DNA from: Mytilus galloprovincialis
Lineage: Eukaryota; Mollusca; Bivalvia; Mytilida; Mytilidae
Assembly (NCBI RefSeq): GCF_965363235.1
Contig: NC_134849.1
Span: 59,601,122 to 59,665,121 of the forward strand
Reading direction: 5' to 3'
DNA length: 64,000 bases
Shown here: positions 11,968 through 25,765 of the stretch, piece after piece
How positions within the stretch are numbered: the stretch's first letter is position 1
How the letters are laid out: every line of letters begins with the position of its first letter
Program-made: the position numbers and the translations under genes
The notes under the pieces: model-generated
What the model saw: only the letters and a program-made list of their open reading frames with translations
What the model was told of the DNA's origin: nothing
Database searches by the model: none

Positions 11968-12611
11968 GGTGGCAGGTACCAGATTTGGTGTACCAGAGCA
12001 TGTGTCCCACGCAGAAATTTTGTTATAGTTAAGTATTGAGGTATATAATTGCATCATGTGGACTGAAAAAATAAATGAATGTAAATTCTAGGCTACTGTA
12101 CTACACAAGTAAGTAGTTGCATACACAGGTTGGGGATTTCCTTCACATATAGGTCCAATCAGATGTCAAAATTGTGGTCTCCTCACTTGACGGCATCCAA
12201 TCAAAGTGGGGAAAAAATTCAGTTTTATGTAAACAAAAATATCTTGAGATTTTGATGGTAAGGATAGGTTCGGACAAGGCTCTAATTCACTGAATATCCT
12301 TTCTGTCTTGATTTTTGGCTAAAATTCTTGTCGGCTTTTAGCAGGATTCTGCAGGTGAGGATTAGATTGGTATTAGAGCATCACATTTTTTGCCTTATTT
12401 GCAATTGCATTTATAAATTTTTAAATCTCCATGCTGGACAGACACCTTAATTTAAAGGTTTTCTATATATTTACACAAGCACGCACACATCTTAGTTCCT
12501 TGAAACCATACATTTTATTTGTATATAAGCTTGAATGAATTTTCAAGAAAATAAAATCAAAAATCCATGAAATTCTAAAGATTTAATGTAAAATAACTGG
12601 TTTCTGCCACC
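11968..12611. mobile_element. 0.64-kb MITE, copy 2
   Basis: This copy has the same orientation as copy 1 and matches it along its whole length apart from a handful of small differences. The left flank reads TTAAA and the right flank TTA. The two copies are 1.7 kb apart. Confidence 0.75.
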
Positions 12612-13364
12612 TTAGTGATAGGGACCCAATCACTTTGTTACCGAAACGGTAATTATGAAACTTCACTTCTCGCTACTCTTTCATGGAATGAGAAGTCACT
12701 TCTTCCTCTCTAAATTTCTAGATGGCTGGACAGCGATGCTGAATTCAGTGACAATGAAGCGGCGCGTTACTTTTTCGTGGATTGCTCCTACATTTGCGCG
12801 GACAAAATCCACGTTTGCGCGAAAAAAACACATTACGTTTGCGCGAATTTACCTGTTGAAAAGTTATACATTTGCACGGATTTATTCAAAAATATATGAA
12901 AAATAAATCCATAACTTTTATAAAAAAAAATACTTGATATTGTTTAAATAAACTAAAATTTGAACAAATTAACTTAACAAAATAAAAAAAGAATCAATTA
13001 AATGAAGACTATGGGAATGATTTTTTTAGGTTACGTGTAGGGACGGTTTGTTTGGAGAATTAAGAACATCTACCGTTAACGTATTTATATTGCTTTATTG
13101 TTATTTTTTATGGCTCAAAACGGAAAAAAATTTAGTCAAATATTTGGGTTACCAATATGCATTTTTGGCCTGTGAAGTAAATTTTGCACTCACCCAAAAA
13201 AAACGTCCTACACTGCACTATCTTTTTTTTTCTTGCGAGTACCGCTAGCTATTAAGCTACTGATACTTTCAAATAAAGGACAGTCCTTAAGCAGAGTAAT
13301 TGAATTCCATTTTATTTTCTTTCATAACAATCTTAACTGATGTATTTATAGATATATTTTATTG

Positions 13365-14042
13365 AAGGGGCACTAGCTGTCAAATTCATGTTGACCGATT
13401 TTAATCAAATTTTCATATTTGATTTATAATGTGTAAAACATATTAAAACACTTAACAGGGCACGGGCATAAATATACGTAGCTTCGTCCCGTGTGCATTT
13501 TAATCCAGACGGCATCTTATTAACTGTTGAGTTTACCTCTAAAGCCATCTGATGACAATATAAGCGATGTAAACATAAATATTGATATAAATAGATTAGG
13601 CAAACTAAACTCGTGCTGTTGGATTTTTCTATGTCTATTTCATATTATAGATGAAAAGTAAATGTTCATCATCGTTTTAAAGAGAATGATATTTTGTGAA
13701 TCGAATCACATGAATCAGTTTATCAAATGATTTACATTTGTTTCACTTTCAATGTTAACATTTTTTTCCTCTAAATAACTTTACACACACAATTCGTGAG
13801 TTATCCATTTCAAGCTAAGGGGTTAAATTGAAGTTCGAATGAATACGGATTCAATGAGGTCGAAATACTTACTTGCAAGTGAAATAATCATAATCAATGT
13901 TTTTTAGCTTATTTTGACAAAATTTAACCATACTGGCTGCTGAAAGCGAATTATTACTTCACTATTTGCATTTCATTAATGACTGAGAAAAAAAATATAT
14001 ATATTATTATTAGATTTTTATATATCTCGTAGTTGCCCTTTT
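13365..14042. mobile_element. Probable MITE with imperfect terminal inverted repeats
   Basis: The left end AAGGGGCACTAGCTG and the right end, read in reverse (AAAAGGGCAACTACGAG), are similar. I recall the left part as a frequent mussel repeat. No coding capacity is seen. Confidence 0.45.
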
Positions 14043-14254
14043 AAACAGCAGCCTGATTTCTATGTTTTCTCCTCGAAATGTATGTCCTTTATATTGTTAA
14101 AATGTTATTCAATTTAAAACCTAAATTCTAACTAAAATAACTTCAACTGCAATGATGTCGATTAAACTCAACCGAATCATAGCAAGGTAATATCGTGTTG
14201 TGTTCTCGCCTGGAGTATGTTTTAAACTTAGATAAATTATTAATCCTGAATACA

Positions 14255-14355
14255 AATTTTCTTACAGGTGAATCACGAATCCACATGTTCAACAAATTAC
14301 AAATTTATAAAGGCTTTGTATGCAAAAATGACAAAACCACGAAAAAATGGGGTTA
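14255..14355 (+). repeat. Dispersed repeat family F
   Basis: CAGGTGAATCACGAATCCAC and GACAAAACCACGAAAAAATGG. A longer copy is at 54205-54365 with the same order. Confidence 0.55.
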
Positions 14356-14359
14356 ATAT

Positions 14360-14560
14360 AACAGAGAAGATGTGGTATGATTTAAAATAAAACAGCTCTC
14401 CACAAGAGACCAAATGACATAGAAATTAACTATAGGTCACCGTACGGCCTTCAACAATGAGCAAAGCTCATACCGAATAGTCAGCTATAAAAGGACCCGA
14501 AAAAACAAATATAAAACAACTCAAACGAGAAAACTAACAGCCTAATGTATGTACAAAATT
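14360..14560 (+). repeat. Dispersed repeat family C
   Basis: Contains ATGTGGTATGATT, AGCTCTCCACAAGAGACCAA, TAGGTCACCGTACGGCCTTC and GTCAGCTATAAAAGG. Other copies lie at 21198-21282, 36780-37060 (reverse), 45970-46145, 47245-47430 and 63025-63120. Confidence 0.7.
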
Positions 14561-15164
14561 GAGGAAAAACATTCATCACTTTTATTTTGACTAGAAGCTC
14601 TTATTTCATGTCTTTGTATATAAATAGTTATTTCTTGTATAGATCTTTGCTGAAAGTGTACCCAATATAAACAAATGTGAATCGATGTATTTACTTAATG
14701 TTAACTTTTCTTTTGGTAAAGGATTAATGTTTCGGTATATAATCTATTCAAAGGAAGGATTGCTTTTTATACATTTTTCTTTTGGTGGTCTACCAAGTTC
14801 AGATTTAACCTCTAAATAAGATGATGTATTTTTATTTTTGGTACCTGGATTATATTTACAGAAATTCACATGAACGCCTCCAAAAGGATTCTTAACTAAA
14901 TAATGGAAATTATCTATATCTTTGTTTTATGATTTTAATCTGCCTATTGCTGTATAATAAGAATTACATATGTCCATGTATTATATTTTTGCATTATATG
15001 TCAAATTGACATTATAAGATTATCTATGAGAATACAGCTGCAGAATACAGAATACATTTACAAGGGAAAATCCCCAAAAACTGTATGTAATTTTAACGAA
15101 AAAAGAGCCTTCCTAGTTTTTTTTTAGCTATATCTGAATTTTTCAACAAACTGTCGGCATTCCT

Positions 15165-15428
15165 ATGGGAATCGACTGTGTGCCTCTCCATGCCGAACTC
15201 GTATTATTCCCATATGAGTCGGAGTTCCTTTATATGATTTTTAAAAACAAAAAGACAAAAAAGCAAGATCATTTAATTTCACATTCAGATATATTCAGGA
15301 TTGTCTTTCCAAAAACAATCCACACTTTTTTTCGTTTATCAAAAAATTTATTCTTAATCATTAGAGAAACAGATTCTTATATAGTAACTCGTGGATTATC
15401 ATGGATTTTCTCGATACTTAAATTATAA
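15165..15428 (+). mobile_element. Decayed reverse-transcriptase fragment
   Basis: The first 33 residues (MGIDCVPLHAELVLFPYESE then FLY) match the conserved MGxxCAPLLADLFLYSYE-type block before the catalytic YIDD motif of these retroelements. The rest of the frame does not follow the family, so the copy is broken. Confidence 0.5.
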
Positions 15429-15464
15429 ATTTTAAAGTCCTCGCCGAGGCTCGGACTTTAAAAT
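15425..15464. repeat. Hairpin inside a dispersed repeat
   Basis: TTTTAAAGTCC and GGACTTTAAAA pair around the loop TCGCCGAGGCTC. A related, decayed copy lies at 54878-54930, and the flanking bases also match up to about 15535 and 54995. Confidence 0.6.
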
Positions 15465-15899
15465 TGATAATTTAACTATCTCGATTGGATGAATCCGATA
15501 ACCCACTGGTATCAATGTAGGAATCTATATGTATGTATCTTTGTAAATAATAAACCTTTACTGTGTGTTCCAGTTACGGTCATATCCTTTAGAAGTGTCT
15601 CTGAATTTATGCATCCCGCCTAATTTGTTGTTGTGCTGTAGTCATATATGTATTATTGTCTTTCATATTTACTTATGTGCTTTTCTATCTACCATTTTGT
15701 GTTTCATTGTTAATATATATTTGTTTGTTTCTATAGTGACTAAGATTATAACACTATGTTGACTGATGTGACCCTATATTTTATCTTTTACCTATTACAT
15801 GTATGTGTGTTTATTTTATTTACACATTTTTGTCTGTATGATTACATTTTCGCCGATTGTCATACAAATACGAGGTTTAAATAGCTATAAAATAATGTT

Positions 15900-16165
15900 T
15901 AAGCCCCCATTTTCTACATAAGGAAATGCCTGTACCAAATCAGGAATATGACAGTTCTTTTCCTTCGCTTGTAAAGAGGGATAAAAGATACCAGTGGGAC
16001 AGCAAAACTCATAGGTTGAAAATAAACTTACATCGACATGGCTAAAACGTGTTGATGTGTTTGAGCTTTTGAATTTGCCATTTCATAAGGGCTTTCATCT
16101 TCTTTTTTTATAATTTCAGATTTAAATTTTCCATAGAGCTGAGTATTTTTCCTTTTTGATAGAAG
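15900..16165 (-). repeat. Dispersed repeat family A with a nested tail piece
   Basis: The two halves (15903-15960 and 16050-16165) match the family in reverse. A short stretch of the reverse-transcriptase tail (GGGATAAAAGATACCAGTGG, 15969 on) sits between them. Confidence 0.55.
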
Positions 16166-16841
16166 TCACAGTATAAATTTATCAACAAACAATGTTATGT
16201 TTTATGATAAACAAAGGGACCAAGTGTTAAAATAAGTAACATTCATACTTAAGAATAGAGACTTGTTTAGCTGACATTAGATTCAATCAAGATTAGATCT
16301 TACATACAAGATTCTTTGGTCGAATTCGGCAATATACCACCGAGGATGCTGTTAAACTTGAGTCTGTTCGCTTGTCACGATTCGTCTAGACTGTTGAAAC
16401 GCTCTGCTATATTACGTGAGTGCTGATTTAGTCATGAGGTTCCTGTAAGACTCGTTACACATAACAAGAACATTTTTATTTGCTTTCTTGATTGTGGTCA
16501 ATTAATCGGTGACTGGGGTTCATTTTCGTCTATTTATTCAACACTAATGAAATCAAAACAAATATGATAGACAACAACTAATGACATTCAATATTTTTGT
16601 AGTTTCAAATTTCACTTATTTATTGAAAAATATGTGAATATTATAACTAATGTTTTAATTCCTAAGCGAGTTACTCAGTCTTGAAAATTGATAAACTTTT
16701 TACTCCTGCCTTTTAAATAGAATTTTAAAAGTTTTTTGACAGCAAAAATCATTTGAGAATAATTTCAATTATACAAATGAGTAGTAATGAATGATCAACC
16801 TGTCAAACATGTCATACAGTCCAGTACGTTTATCACATTCG

Positions 16842-17030
16842 CTAACCACTAGTTTTATTGTCCTCGGAAGATGTTCCAAAGTTGGCATTAAATTTCGCCC
16901 CACCGCTGTCACTTTCATATGATCCTCCCGCGGAAAAATGGAAATTCTTGCCAATTGCTGAAATGGCTGTCAAAAATCCAAAAAATATCGTTACAATCAA
17001 TGCAACAATATTAGGTTCCATCGTTATGTT
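16842..17030 (-). CDS. Short membrane-protein exon A (59 aa from ATG)
   Basis: After the acceptor tatttttag|AACATAACG comes ATG (17021) and an open frame of 59 codons to TAG. Residues 5-23 are a membrane segment (NIVALIVTIFFGFLTAISA), followed by a Lys and a Gly/Ser/Asn-rich tail (GGSYESDSGGAKFNANFGT). The frame is also open back to the acceptor in phase 0. It could therefore be a start exon behind a 5' UTR intron, or the last exon of a type I membrane protein. Exon B (46980-47180) has the same layout. Function unknown. Confidence 0.5.
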   Translation of the reverse strand, partial: NITMEPNIVALIVTIFFGFLTAISAIGKNFHFSAGGSYESDSGGAKFNANFGTSSEDNKTSG

Positions 17031-17914
17031 CTAAAAATATAAAATTCCATTGAACAAATGATATGTAATAGCGTATACAAACTCATCAAAAATAATAGTC
17101 TTTAAACATGTGTTCATACTATCTATAGTGACAAATTTGAAATATAATAGTTCCTTTTTTATAATTTGTTTTGTTTGGTAACAATACAAGGAATTAACAT
17201 ATCATCTACACATCCTTTAATGATACTACAGGTACACTTCTTGTTACAAAAAATATCACAAATCAGTACATTTCACCCATACTTTTCCAGAACATTTAAC
17301 GTGTATACATGTTTACAGAAATATTGACAAAAACTAGTGTCAGTTCTGAAAATTACATTTACTTTTCGGTATTAATTTCAGTAGTTTTACTGTACTGAAT
17401 TTTTTAGTTATTTTACTTTAATTAATATTTTAATAATTTTCAATTCATTAATAATGAAAGTTTCGGTAGTTTTCAATTATTGAAAAAATTACCGCATAAC
17501 AGATTTGATGAGACATGTCAAAGAGAACAATTCATGTGTTATTCTTGACATGTTAAGCCTTGTTCAGTGTGAAATAGTCTTGTCAGTTTATCGTTTTAGA
17601 CGGCTTAAGTTCACATGTATATGATTAAAAACGAAACATTCTCAATGTGGATGTTTCACGCCATGAATGTGTATTTGTTAATTGACGTTGTGTGTAGTCT
17701 TCCATAATTTGTGTTCTACAATGTTTTTACGTAGATCAGGCCATTTGTTTGTTTGATATGATGTTAACAAGGGGACTTTTATAGAATTCCTTGACATAGG
17801 ATTACAACACTGTTGATTAGGATTTTTGGATAGATATGCAACAATGTCACGCAGACAAAATGTTTCAAGGTAGTAACAACAGCTGGTTTTTTTTATACGA
17901 AAAAATAATATTAT

Positions 17915-18575
17915 ATTGTTATCTCAATATATATTGTTATTTCGATATAATTAGATCGTTACTGTGATACATTCATATTGTTATATCGATATCTAAATAT
18001 AGAATAATTACGACACAAACTGTCAAAGTAAAACTCGCATAACGTGATCGAAATTAGTAACACGATTCTAATATCGCACGATGTTTTAGAAACCAAACTC
18101 ATAACGTGCAATATCAACTTGTAATATTGCGTTTGAAACACTAATGTACGATTTTACATTTCGGGTTGTTAAGTAAGTCTGCAAATCGTTATTTTATACT
18201 CATGAAACGTAGAAAATAACTCACACGACACATATACGCTTCCGTACTCAGGCTATTTTAAAAATTAAGATGAAGATTTGGGAAAATTACAAATAAAGGC
18301 CCATAGCTCTTAAATAAGTTTTTCGATCATTCTGCACTTAAATTTTGTCAGAGCCTTATACTGATCGTTTTTACACTCTGCTAGAATTTGATGTATAATT
18401 TTTTGAGCTATTTGCAATTAAAGATGCAATAACCCCACCCACCTTAACTATATTAATACAGAGATTACGATATAATTATACCAAGATAACGATATATTTT
18501 TATCGCGATAACGATATGAATATAAAGAGATAACGAAATAAATATATGGAGATAACGATATAACAATATAAATAT
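17915..18575. repeat. AT-rich foldback with GATAACGATATA arrays at both ends
   Basis: The left side (17915-18000) carries GTTATCTCAATATATATTGT-type motifs. The right side (18455-18575) carries several GAGATAACGATATA units that are their complement. The two sides can pair, giving an imperfect inverted repeat about 0.66 kb long. Confidence 0.55.
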
Positions 18576-21134
18576 ATGTGTTTGAGTTTTGTGTGTCGTT
18601 CATTCTAACTAAACTCGTACATATTGTATGAGTGGCCAAATACATTAAAGCTCGCCTCCCATGCGCAATTTGCTTGAGTGTTAAAGACTCATGTCAACTT
18701 TTTGATCGGGTTGTTGTTTCTTTGGCGCACTTATCCATTTCTATTCTCACTAAATAAAATAATAAATTAGGTGTTGTATGTTGTAACAAATTTCTCTCCT
18801 ATAAATACTTTGATTGGGTTTCAGTTGCACTGTCTCAATCTGTTCTTTTAAAAGGTGTTTGAACGGATGTACATTCCATCTGAGCTGTAAGTTAACAGTT
18901 ATATCTATCTTAGTCAATCTGATTGTTTGATCAATTTGGTTACAAACGAATCAACTATAGAAAAGGGTCTTACTTGCTGCTGTCAATGTTCCAACCAATT
19001 GACTGGAACTGTAAATATATTGCATTTTCTTTAATTTTGTGAAATACAAAATGTGTGTGCAAATTATTGTGTAATATTGATATAAGCAATTCATAAAATT
19101 GATAACTGCTATCAAATTTAATAACTGATCTTGACATTATATATCATTAGCAAAGAGACTACCACTTTTTTTGTCTGATGGATGCCCTCATGTCCTTTGA
19201 AATAGGAACACTATGTCTTTGTGTAAATTGACAGTTTGAACAGAGGTTTTACCCTAGAAACGGTTTTAACTACTAACTAAATGTCAGAATATACCGCAAC
19301 CACAAAATAAATCTGTACCCTTTAGTACATGATCCCTTATATCACAGAAACAGAGGGCCATGGTTTGAACAAAATATTCAACTTATCATATTCCTGATCA
19401 CCAAAAAAGAATAGCTCTTAGCCTTCTCGAACTAACTGTTATTGGTTTTCATGGCAATTTGCGGTCCTAAAATGCCAAAAGACAATCAGAACAACAGCTC
19501 ATAAAATTCTAACCATATGAAAGTCTATAAAAGTCATAATTCTTTACCCAGTAATCTTAATATTTTGACAAATGACTGTTATTCAGTCGTCGTCAAAATA
19601 AATATTTAAAGGGGCTCACGGGTATAAAAAAATATTGTATTTCATTATTTTTTTATATATTAAATGAATTTTAACATATACTTAATAGAAAAATATTTGT
19701 TAATATTTGACATGTCATATCCATAATGGTTTTTATAAAAAAATATTCATATTCTTTAATATTTTACTTTAATATGTTTTTGTCGTAATGAGTGTAACTT
19801 GAAATAACAGTATATCTTTGAAGAAAAATGAAGATAAATTATAGCATCTACATGTATATTGTTCACGATTTGTAAAACTCAGAATTTAAGACATAACTCA
19901 AAATGTTCAGAAAATGTCATGCCATATTTTTTTTTAAAAGTGATGATAAGAACATGTCGAGAAATTTTCAGATAGCATTCAAATGTCAAGATTTGTCAAG
20001 AAATCTTAAGGCATTATTCAGAATGTTCAGAATTAGTTCAGAAAATTTCATACAAACTTAACATCAATCAGAAATTGTCAAGAAAAATTAAGACACAGGT
20101 CATACTTTTGGAGAATGTTGAGCAAACACTCATGCGAATTGAGACAAAAATTGGTCTTTTGAGACTCTCTGACTTTTGTAGTGTGACTATCACCTGTACA
20201 TGATGTATCGGTGCTGACAACTTACTTTAATTTCAGTACTGAAAATTTATAAAACTGAACGCTAATTTCAACAACATTGCTAAAACATGCATATCCAAGA
20301 TTTTACTGAACGTATATCTTGTTTTACCTATACTGTATATGTAACAGCATTTAAATTACATTCGACATGCTATTAAATCATTGGTCATGTTGGCAGTGTA
20401 TGTTTGTTTAATTATTTTCCAACTTGTTCATGTGCTTTTCTTTTTGTTCTTTTTATGGAATCACTATCTATGTTTTAATCATTCCAATCCGTGTTGCTTT
20501 TGAAAGGCAGCATTTTGTCATGTATTATATGTAGTTCATAACAACAAATTCTTGGAACTTCATTTCTATCTATTGTGTGCATCTTGAATTAAAACTTTGA
20601 CTTGAAACGAAAGATTACTTCTTACTGCAAGTTGCAACCATTCTGAACACCAGATTTAGCAGATTATGTTTTGAAGTTAATTTATAAGCAATTATGGCAA
20701 GACAAACGTGAGACTTCGTTATAGACGATTTGCATTAAACCGAAATTCTGTAACCTTAAATCCATTTTCAGCAAACGATCATAGAAAGATTTTTTTAAAG
20801 TATCATGTTCTCTGTTCACTTATGGCGTTGAAATCTATATATGTTCTTTCATAATATCCTGATCGATCTTTTCATGAAGATGAAATCGCATAAAACACTG
20901 ATGCATTATTTTTTATAGCCTTTTTAAAAGAATACAAATATCTCCAACATTAAAAATTGAAATAACCAACGATGACCAACCAGAAACAATGTTATAATAA
21001 AGATATTACAATAAAGATATTACAAAAAAAGATATTACAATAATGACAATTTACAAGTTCATGTGATTGTATTGCTTGTGTATATCTTTTTTTTCAATGT
21101 CATTTTACATGGTTTTTTTTCCTTTTGCCTGGTG

Positions 21135-21198
<64 letters not shown>
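21135..21198. repeat. (TA)n microsatellite
   Basis: About 31 uninterrupted TA dinucleotides run directly into a family C repeat. Confidence 0.95.
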
Positions 21199-21201
<3 letters not shown>

Positions 21202-21303
21202 TGCGGTATGGTTGCCAATGAGACAACTCTCCACAAGAGTCCAAATAAAACAAACATTATCAATTGTAGGTCACCGTATATGCATGTACTAATGAACTTT
21301 TCT

Positions 21304-21456
21304 AATTGATATACTGATAAACTATTTTAAATTGACTAGTGATAATCTATTTTAAATTGATATACTGATAAACTATTTTAAATTGATATACTGATAAACT
21401 AATTTTAGTGATATACTGGTAATTTACTTCAAATGAATGTACTGATAAGCTATTAA
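21304..21456 (+). repeat. Short tandem repeat, 26-27 bp unit
   Basis: About five to six degenerate copies of ATTGATATACTGATAAACTA followed by TTTTAA. Confidence 0.75.
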
Positions 21457-24286
21457 GCTTGATAAAGTTTGAAATTGAAGTAATTACGATATCCACAGTC
21501 GTTTTACAAATATGGAAAGCCTGTTTGGTCTTTTAAAAGAATTTAACTGTATAATAGTTCTAATAGTACACTAATTTTGTACAAGCTACCAACGACATTT
21601 TCTTTAATAGATTGTATCTTCAGGTATTTTTTTAAGTATACGACAACTCATTTAGTATAATCATAGAATAAAGACATAGATATGAACACTTACGTCCGAG
21701 TCGTCGATTGTGTAATCGATAAATACACAAATTTATACGGAATTAATCAAGCATGTATTTTTCATAATGTTTACACCATTACCATTTTAAAGACATTCTA
21801 GAAAGTATCGGTATGATGCTTTAAATATAACGTCAACATTCGAGAGTCTTTGGTTTCGATTTTGATATACTAAACCAATACGGATATTTCGAATAGGAGG
21901 ACTAAACTATGTCTCCTATGTAGCGGCACATCGGATGTGCTTCATTCTGCAAATCAGCTTATTATAGAGCTTGATTAGTTCATTCACATACATTCACCGA
22001 TGATAAAGCAGTCAACATTTTTAGCAAAAAAACAAAATAAAAAGTTGAAATAAATATTACACAAGTCAGCGTTTGGAACTCACCACATGGCAACAAGACG
22101 TTTTAACGAATATCTACAAAACTCTTAAAACGAATCCAACAGTATGTGTGTGTTTTGGTGTTTTGGATTTCTATATTTAGTATTTAGTATTTAGTATTAA
22201 GAAACTTGTGTGTGTGTGGAAGGGGGTAGAGGGGGCAATATTGTTGCATTGGTACTTTCGGTTGCATAATGTAAATATGTTATTGTTCTAGGATGGGGAT
22301 GTTGATTTTCAACACTATTTCATTCTTTATGGGAACATAAATTTATCAATTTTGATGAGTTAACTCTTTCATTCCAAAATTCCAATGTTAAGTTGCATGC
22401 GGTGTATTACTCCGTAAAGGACACACAAAAATGAGGCGCCATCAAGGTCCAATGACTATCTTGATTACGAGTACATAAAGGTAACATATGGAACTAATTA
22501 AAGAGTGAAATAAATAATTTACCAAACGGGTCTTATGTATGATTCGTCAACCGTATGACTTTTTTGTACATTTCGTCAAATTGTAAGAATACTCTCCTAA
22601 CAGATAAATGTAAGACGTTATTAGAGCCAATTTGTATTAACATGTATTCTAATATGACGTGCTTCTTTCGCTTTTTGAATAAACCAATGCTCTAAATCAA
22701 ACAAAATATGTTTGCACATGCGCATATTGAAGTTTTGAGCGTTCCTGATGAAGTTAAATCGAGAAAAGCACTTCGGATGCAATCAATTATTAAACGTCTT
22801 GTTTTTTACTCCTGCAAAATAATGAATTTCATCAAATTGGTATGCATTTAATATATTTCATTAACTTTAAACACTCAGAAACTCTTAAATGATGCACATG
22901 TTGTTACTACTTCATTTATTATGAATGTTATGTGTTGCAATTCGAAATTGATATATTTGACCTAGATACTTGAACCGTTCGTGCTGGCTGTTCAAATCTC
23001 CTCCCTCTGAATATCACATCGCCAATCGTTTAATTGTTTGCAAACAAAAAAGGGAGGTTGAAGAGCCTACACAGACGCTCTACACTGATACACATCGGAC
23101 ATATAGATTACCTTAGTTGTCCTAATCAGAATCGAAATATTTGATGCAAGTTATACTTTATTGAAGTTTTATCATGGTTAGGCTTTACATTCGTGTATAA
23201 TCAATTATTTCTTAATTCTTAACTCATAAATCCATTTTCAATATACAATCTAAGAGCGAAAAACAATGGAGGGATTCTTTTTTAAGTGGCATGCTCTCTG
23301 ACAAAAACTCAACTTAGTTACTTAGATATTTTTGTTTTTAAGCTGCCGAAGGCATAATTTGAGTGAGTTGTTCATTTTTATGACATAAAATGCCTACTAC
23401 GAATTATATAGCAATGAGAACATTGTAAGAATGCATGTTGTGCATTTCATATCAATAGTGATAATTAAAAATAAATTAAAAACACTTAGAACGCATATAT
23501 ACTCGTTCTATAGAATTAAAGAAACAATACCATTAACAACCAAAGAGACAAACAATGGTACTTACATGAATGCAATTAAGTGCAATATCGCATAAGTAAA
23601 TACGTGTATGTAACCACAATTATTATTAAAGGTATGTAACTAGTAAAAGTTTTTATAATGGTTGTGTTTATCTTATCTCTTTCAATGTCAGTATATGGAC
23701 TTTTCCCTGTGTGTTATGCATATACTTATAAGCTATTTGTATATGATTTAAATAAAACATTGATGAAATTTTAGAAGTAGACACTCGTTTTGTATATGTA
23801 TGGATATAATGGAAAGTCTGCAGATTTGATTTAACTTTATAACAATATCATGTACATTATCATTTACTTTTACACTTACATTTACTACAATGTCTTTTGA
23901 ATCACCATCACTAAAATATGTTTTGTTTTATACTGGCTCAAAAAACATTTTTAGCGTTAAGGTACACATTGCACTAATGTATTTTTTTTTTATTTTTTAG
24001 ATAATTTTATAGTAAAATCTTTCATAAACCTACAGTGAGTTTTCTTTCTTTGAAAACGACAGGTCTTATTTTTGCGGAAACAAGGAGAACTGTACATAGT
24101 TTCAATGAAATGTGGTATGATGCATTCAATAGTGACTATGTATAGTCATTGTCAAAGACATAACGTTTCATCAAATCTTGTTATGCAAGACGTTTCATAA
24201 TAAGCCTAATTGTATCACAAACGGTATTTAAAATATGTTGATTCAATTCATATTGAAAACTATAGATATATTATTATATATATAAA

Positions 24287-24460
24287 AAAAGTAGAATCAC
24301 GAAAATACTGAACTCCGAGGAAATTTCAATTGGAAAGTCCCATATCAAATGGCAAAATCAAATGACATAACATATCAATCGAATGGACAACCATTTTCAT
24401 ATTCCTGACTTGGTAAAGGCATTTTCAAATGTAGAAAAAGGTAGATTGAACCTGGTTTTA
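24287..24460 (+). repeat. Dispersed repeat family A
   Basis: Starts AAAGTAGAATCACGAAAATA and carries the CATATTCCTGACTTGGTA and AACCTGGTT motifs of the family. Confidence 0.7.
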
Positions 24461-25664
24461 TAAAAGTCTATAAAAAGGACAAATTGAAAATGTAGTATGT
24501 ACCGGATCGTCTATAATTCCTTTCCCTATGTAAACTGTACACCTAACAACAACACTTTAATTTATACATTATTCTATTTGGCAGCAATTTGTTCAATTTG
24601 TTTTCCTGAAATTGTTTAATTTATAACCTGTTATTCTATTGATTTTGTATTTACATTAATATAATGTCATAGATCAAATTTATTCGTTCAATGTATGTTC
24701 ACTTGTGTTAATGTGTCTTATGATTGAAGCCATTTTAATTAATATTTTATAGTGTGCCTTTTTATGTTGTGATGATACACTATTTTAGATATGGGGGAAG
24801 GTTGGCTACTATCAAAACGATAAGTTTGCTATCTTGTACATGTCTGCTATCAAGATAAAATTATGAATAAACGTACAGACAAGTACAACGGAGGGCTTTT
24901 ATCAGTATCCTTGTCATACATATGCGTGACATGCCTTAACTTTGTTTGGACCTAAAAATTCGAACCTCATTACCAGCCATGATTTATTTTAACTTGAAAT
25001 TAAAAATAAGGCAGACATAAGAACAGATTCAAATCAAGGCATATTTCATGCATTCTTAGAACAATGATGATTGGCATATGAAAACTGGGATCAACGACAG
25101 ACCATCTACACTTTATTTTTGTCGAATGCTGCTACCATCTTCTCCAGCTTATACATAGTATTCACTTCATTTCATAAGATAAGCCAGGAGTCATATTACT
25201 CATTAGTTTGTAAAATTTATGGTTTCCAAATACCAGAATTGATTGAAACGTATGTTCATGCATCTTTTTTATACTTTTGATTGTTTAGGCTCTTAATAAT
25301 TTATTTTTCCTTCTCACTATTTATATGAGACTTAAATGTTCAATCCTTCCATATCGTTAAGAACATAAGCAAAATCAAAACGTACATCATTGGCTAGTTT
25401 CATTTAGTATATGGATTTATATTTGTCGGTTTAACTTTGGTTGATTACCTAACTGGTAAAGTAAATACTGTAATTGGTTTGTTATTGCATTTTCTCATGA
25501 TGTTATTCAACTTGTCAGAAACTTTCATTGAAGATTATTTTGATAATGAAACGACTTCATACATAACCATAGAAAGCATTCAGAGTAATATCCATTGAAA
25601 ATGACATTCCCATTATTGCAATTCAAATATTTGTCTCAACTGTCATTGAAAGTAAGAACAACTT

Positions 25665-25765
25665 TTTGATGTGTTTTGTTATTTGATTTTGCCATGTGAT
25701 TATGGACTTTCAGATTGAATTTTCCTATGAGTTCAGTATTTTTGTGATTTTACTTTTGAGTTATA
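25665..25765 (-). repeat. Dispersed repeat family A, partial
   Basis: GATTTTGCCATGTGATTATG and GAGTTCAGTATTTTTGTGAT are the reverse of the family start. Confidence 0.6.

Larger units (their letters stand above)
12620..16840. other. Gene-free stretch with repeats
   Basis: 12795-12870 carries repeated TTTGCGCG motifs. The MITE at 13365, families F and C, the reverse-transcriptase fragment at 15165, the hairpin repeat at 15425 and family A follow. A 40-codon plus-strand frame at 16305-16430 was not recognised. Confidence 0.45.

Noticed and set aside
12655..12906. 83-codon plus-strand frame with repeated TFAR
   Set aside because: It is produced by the repeated TTTGCGCG motif, so it is low-complexity DNA rather than a gene.
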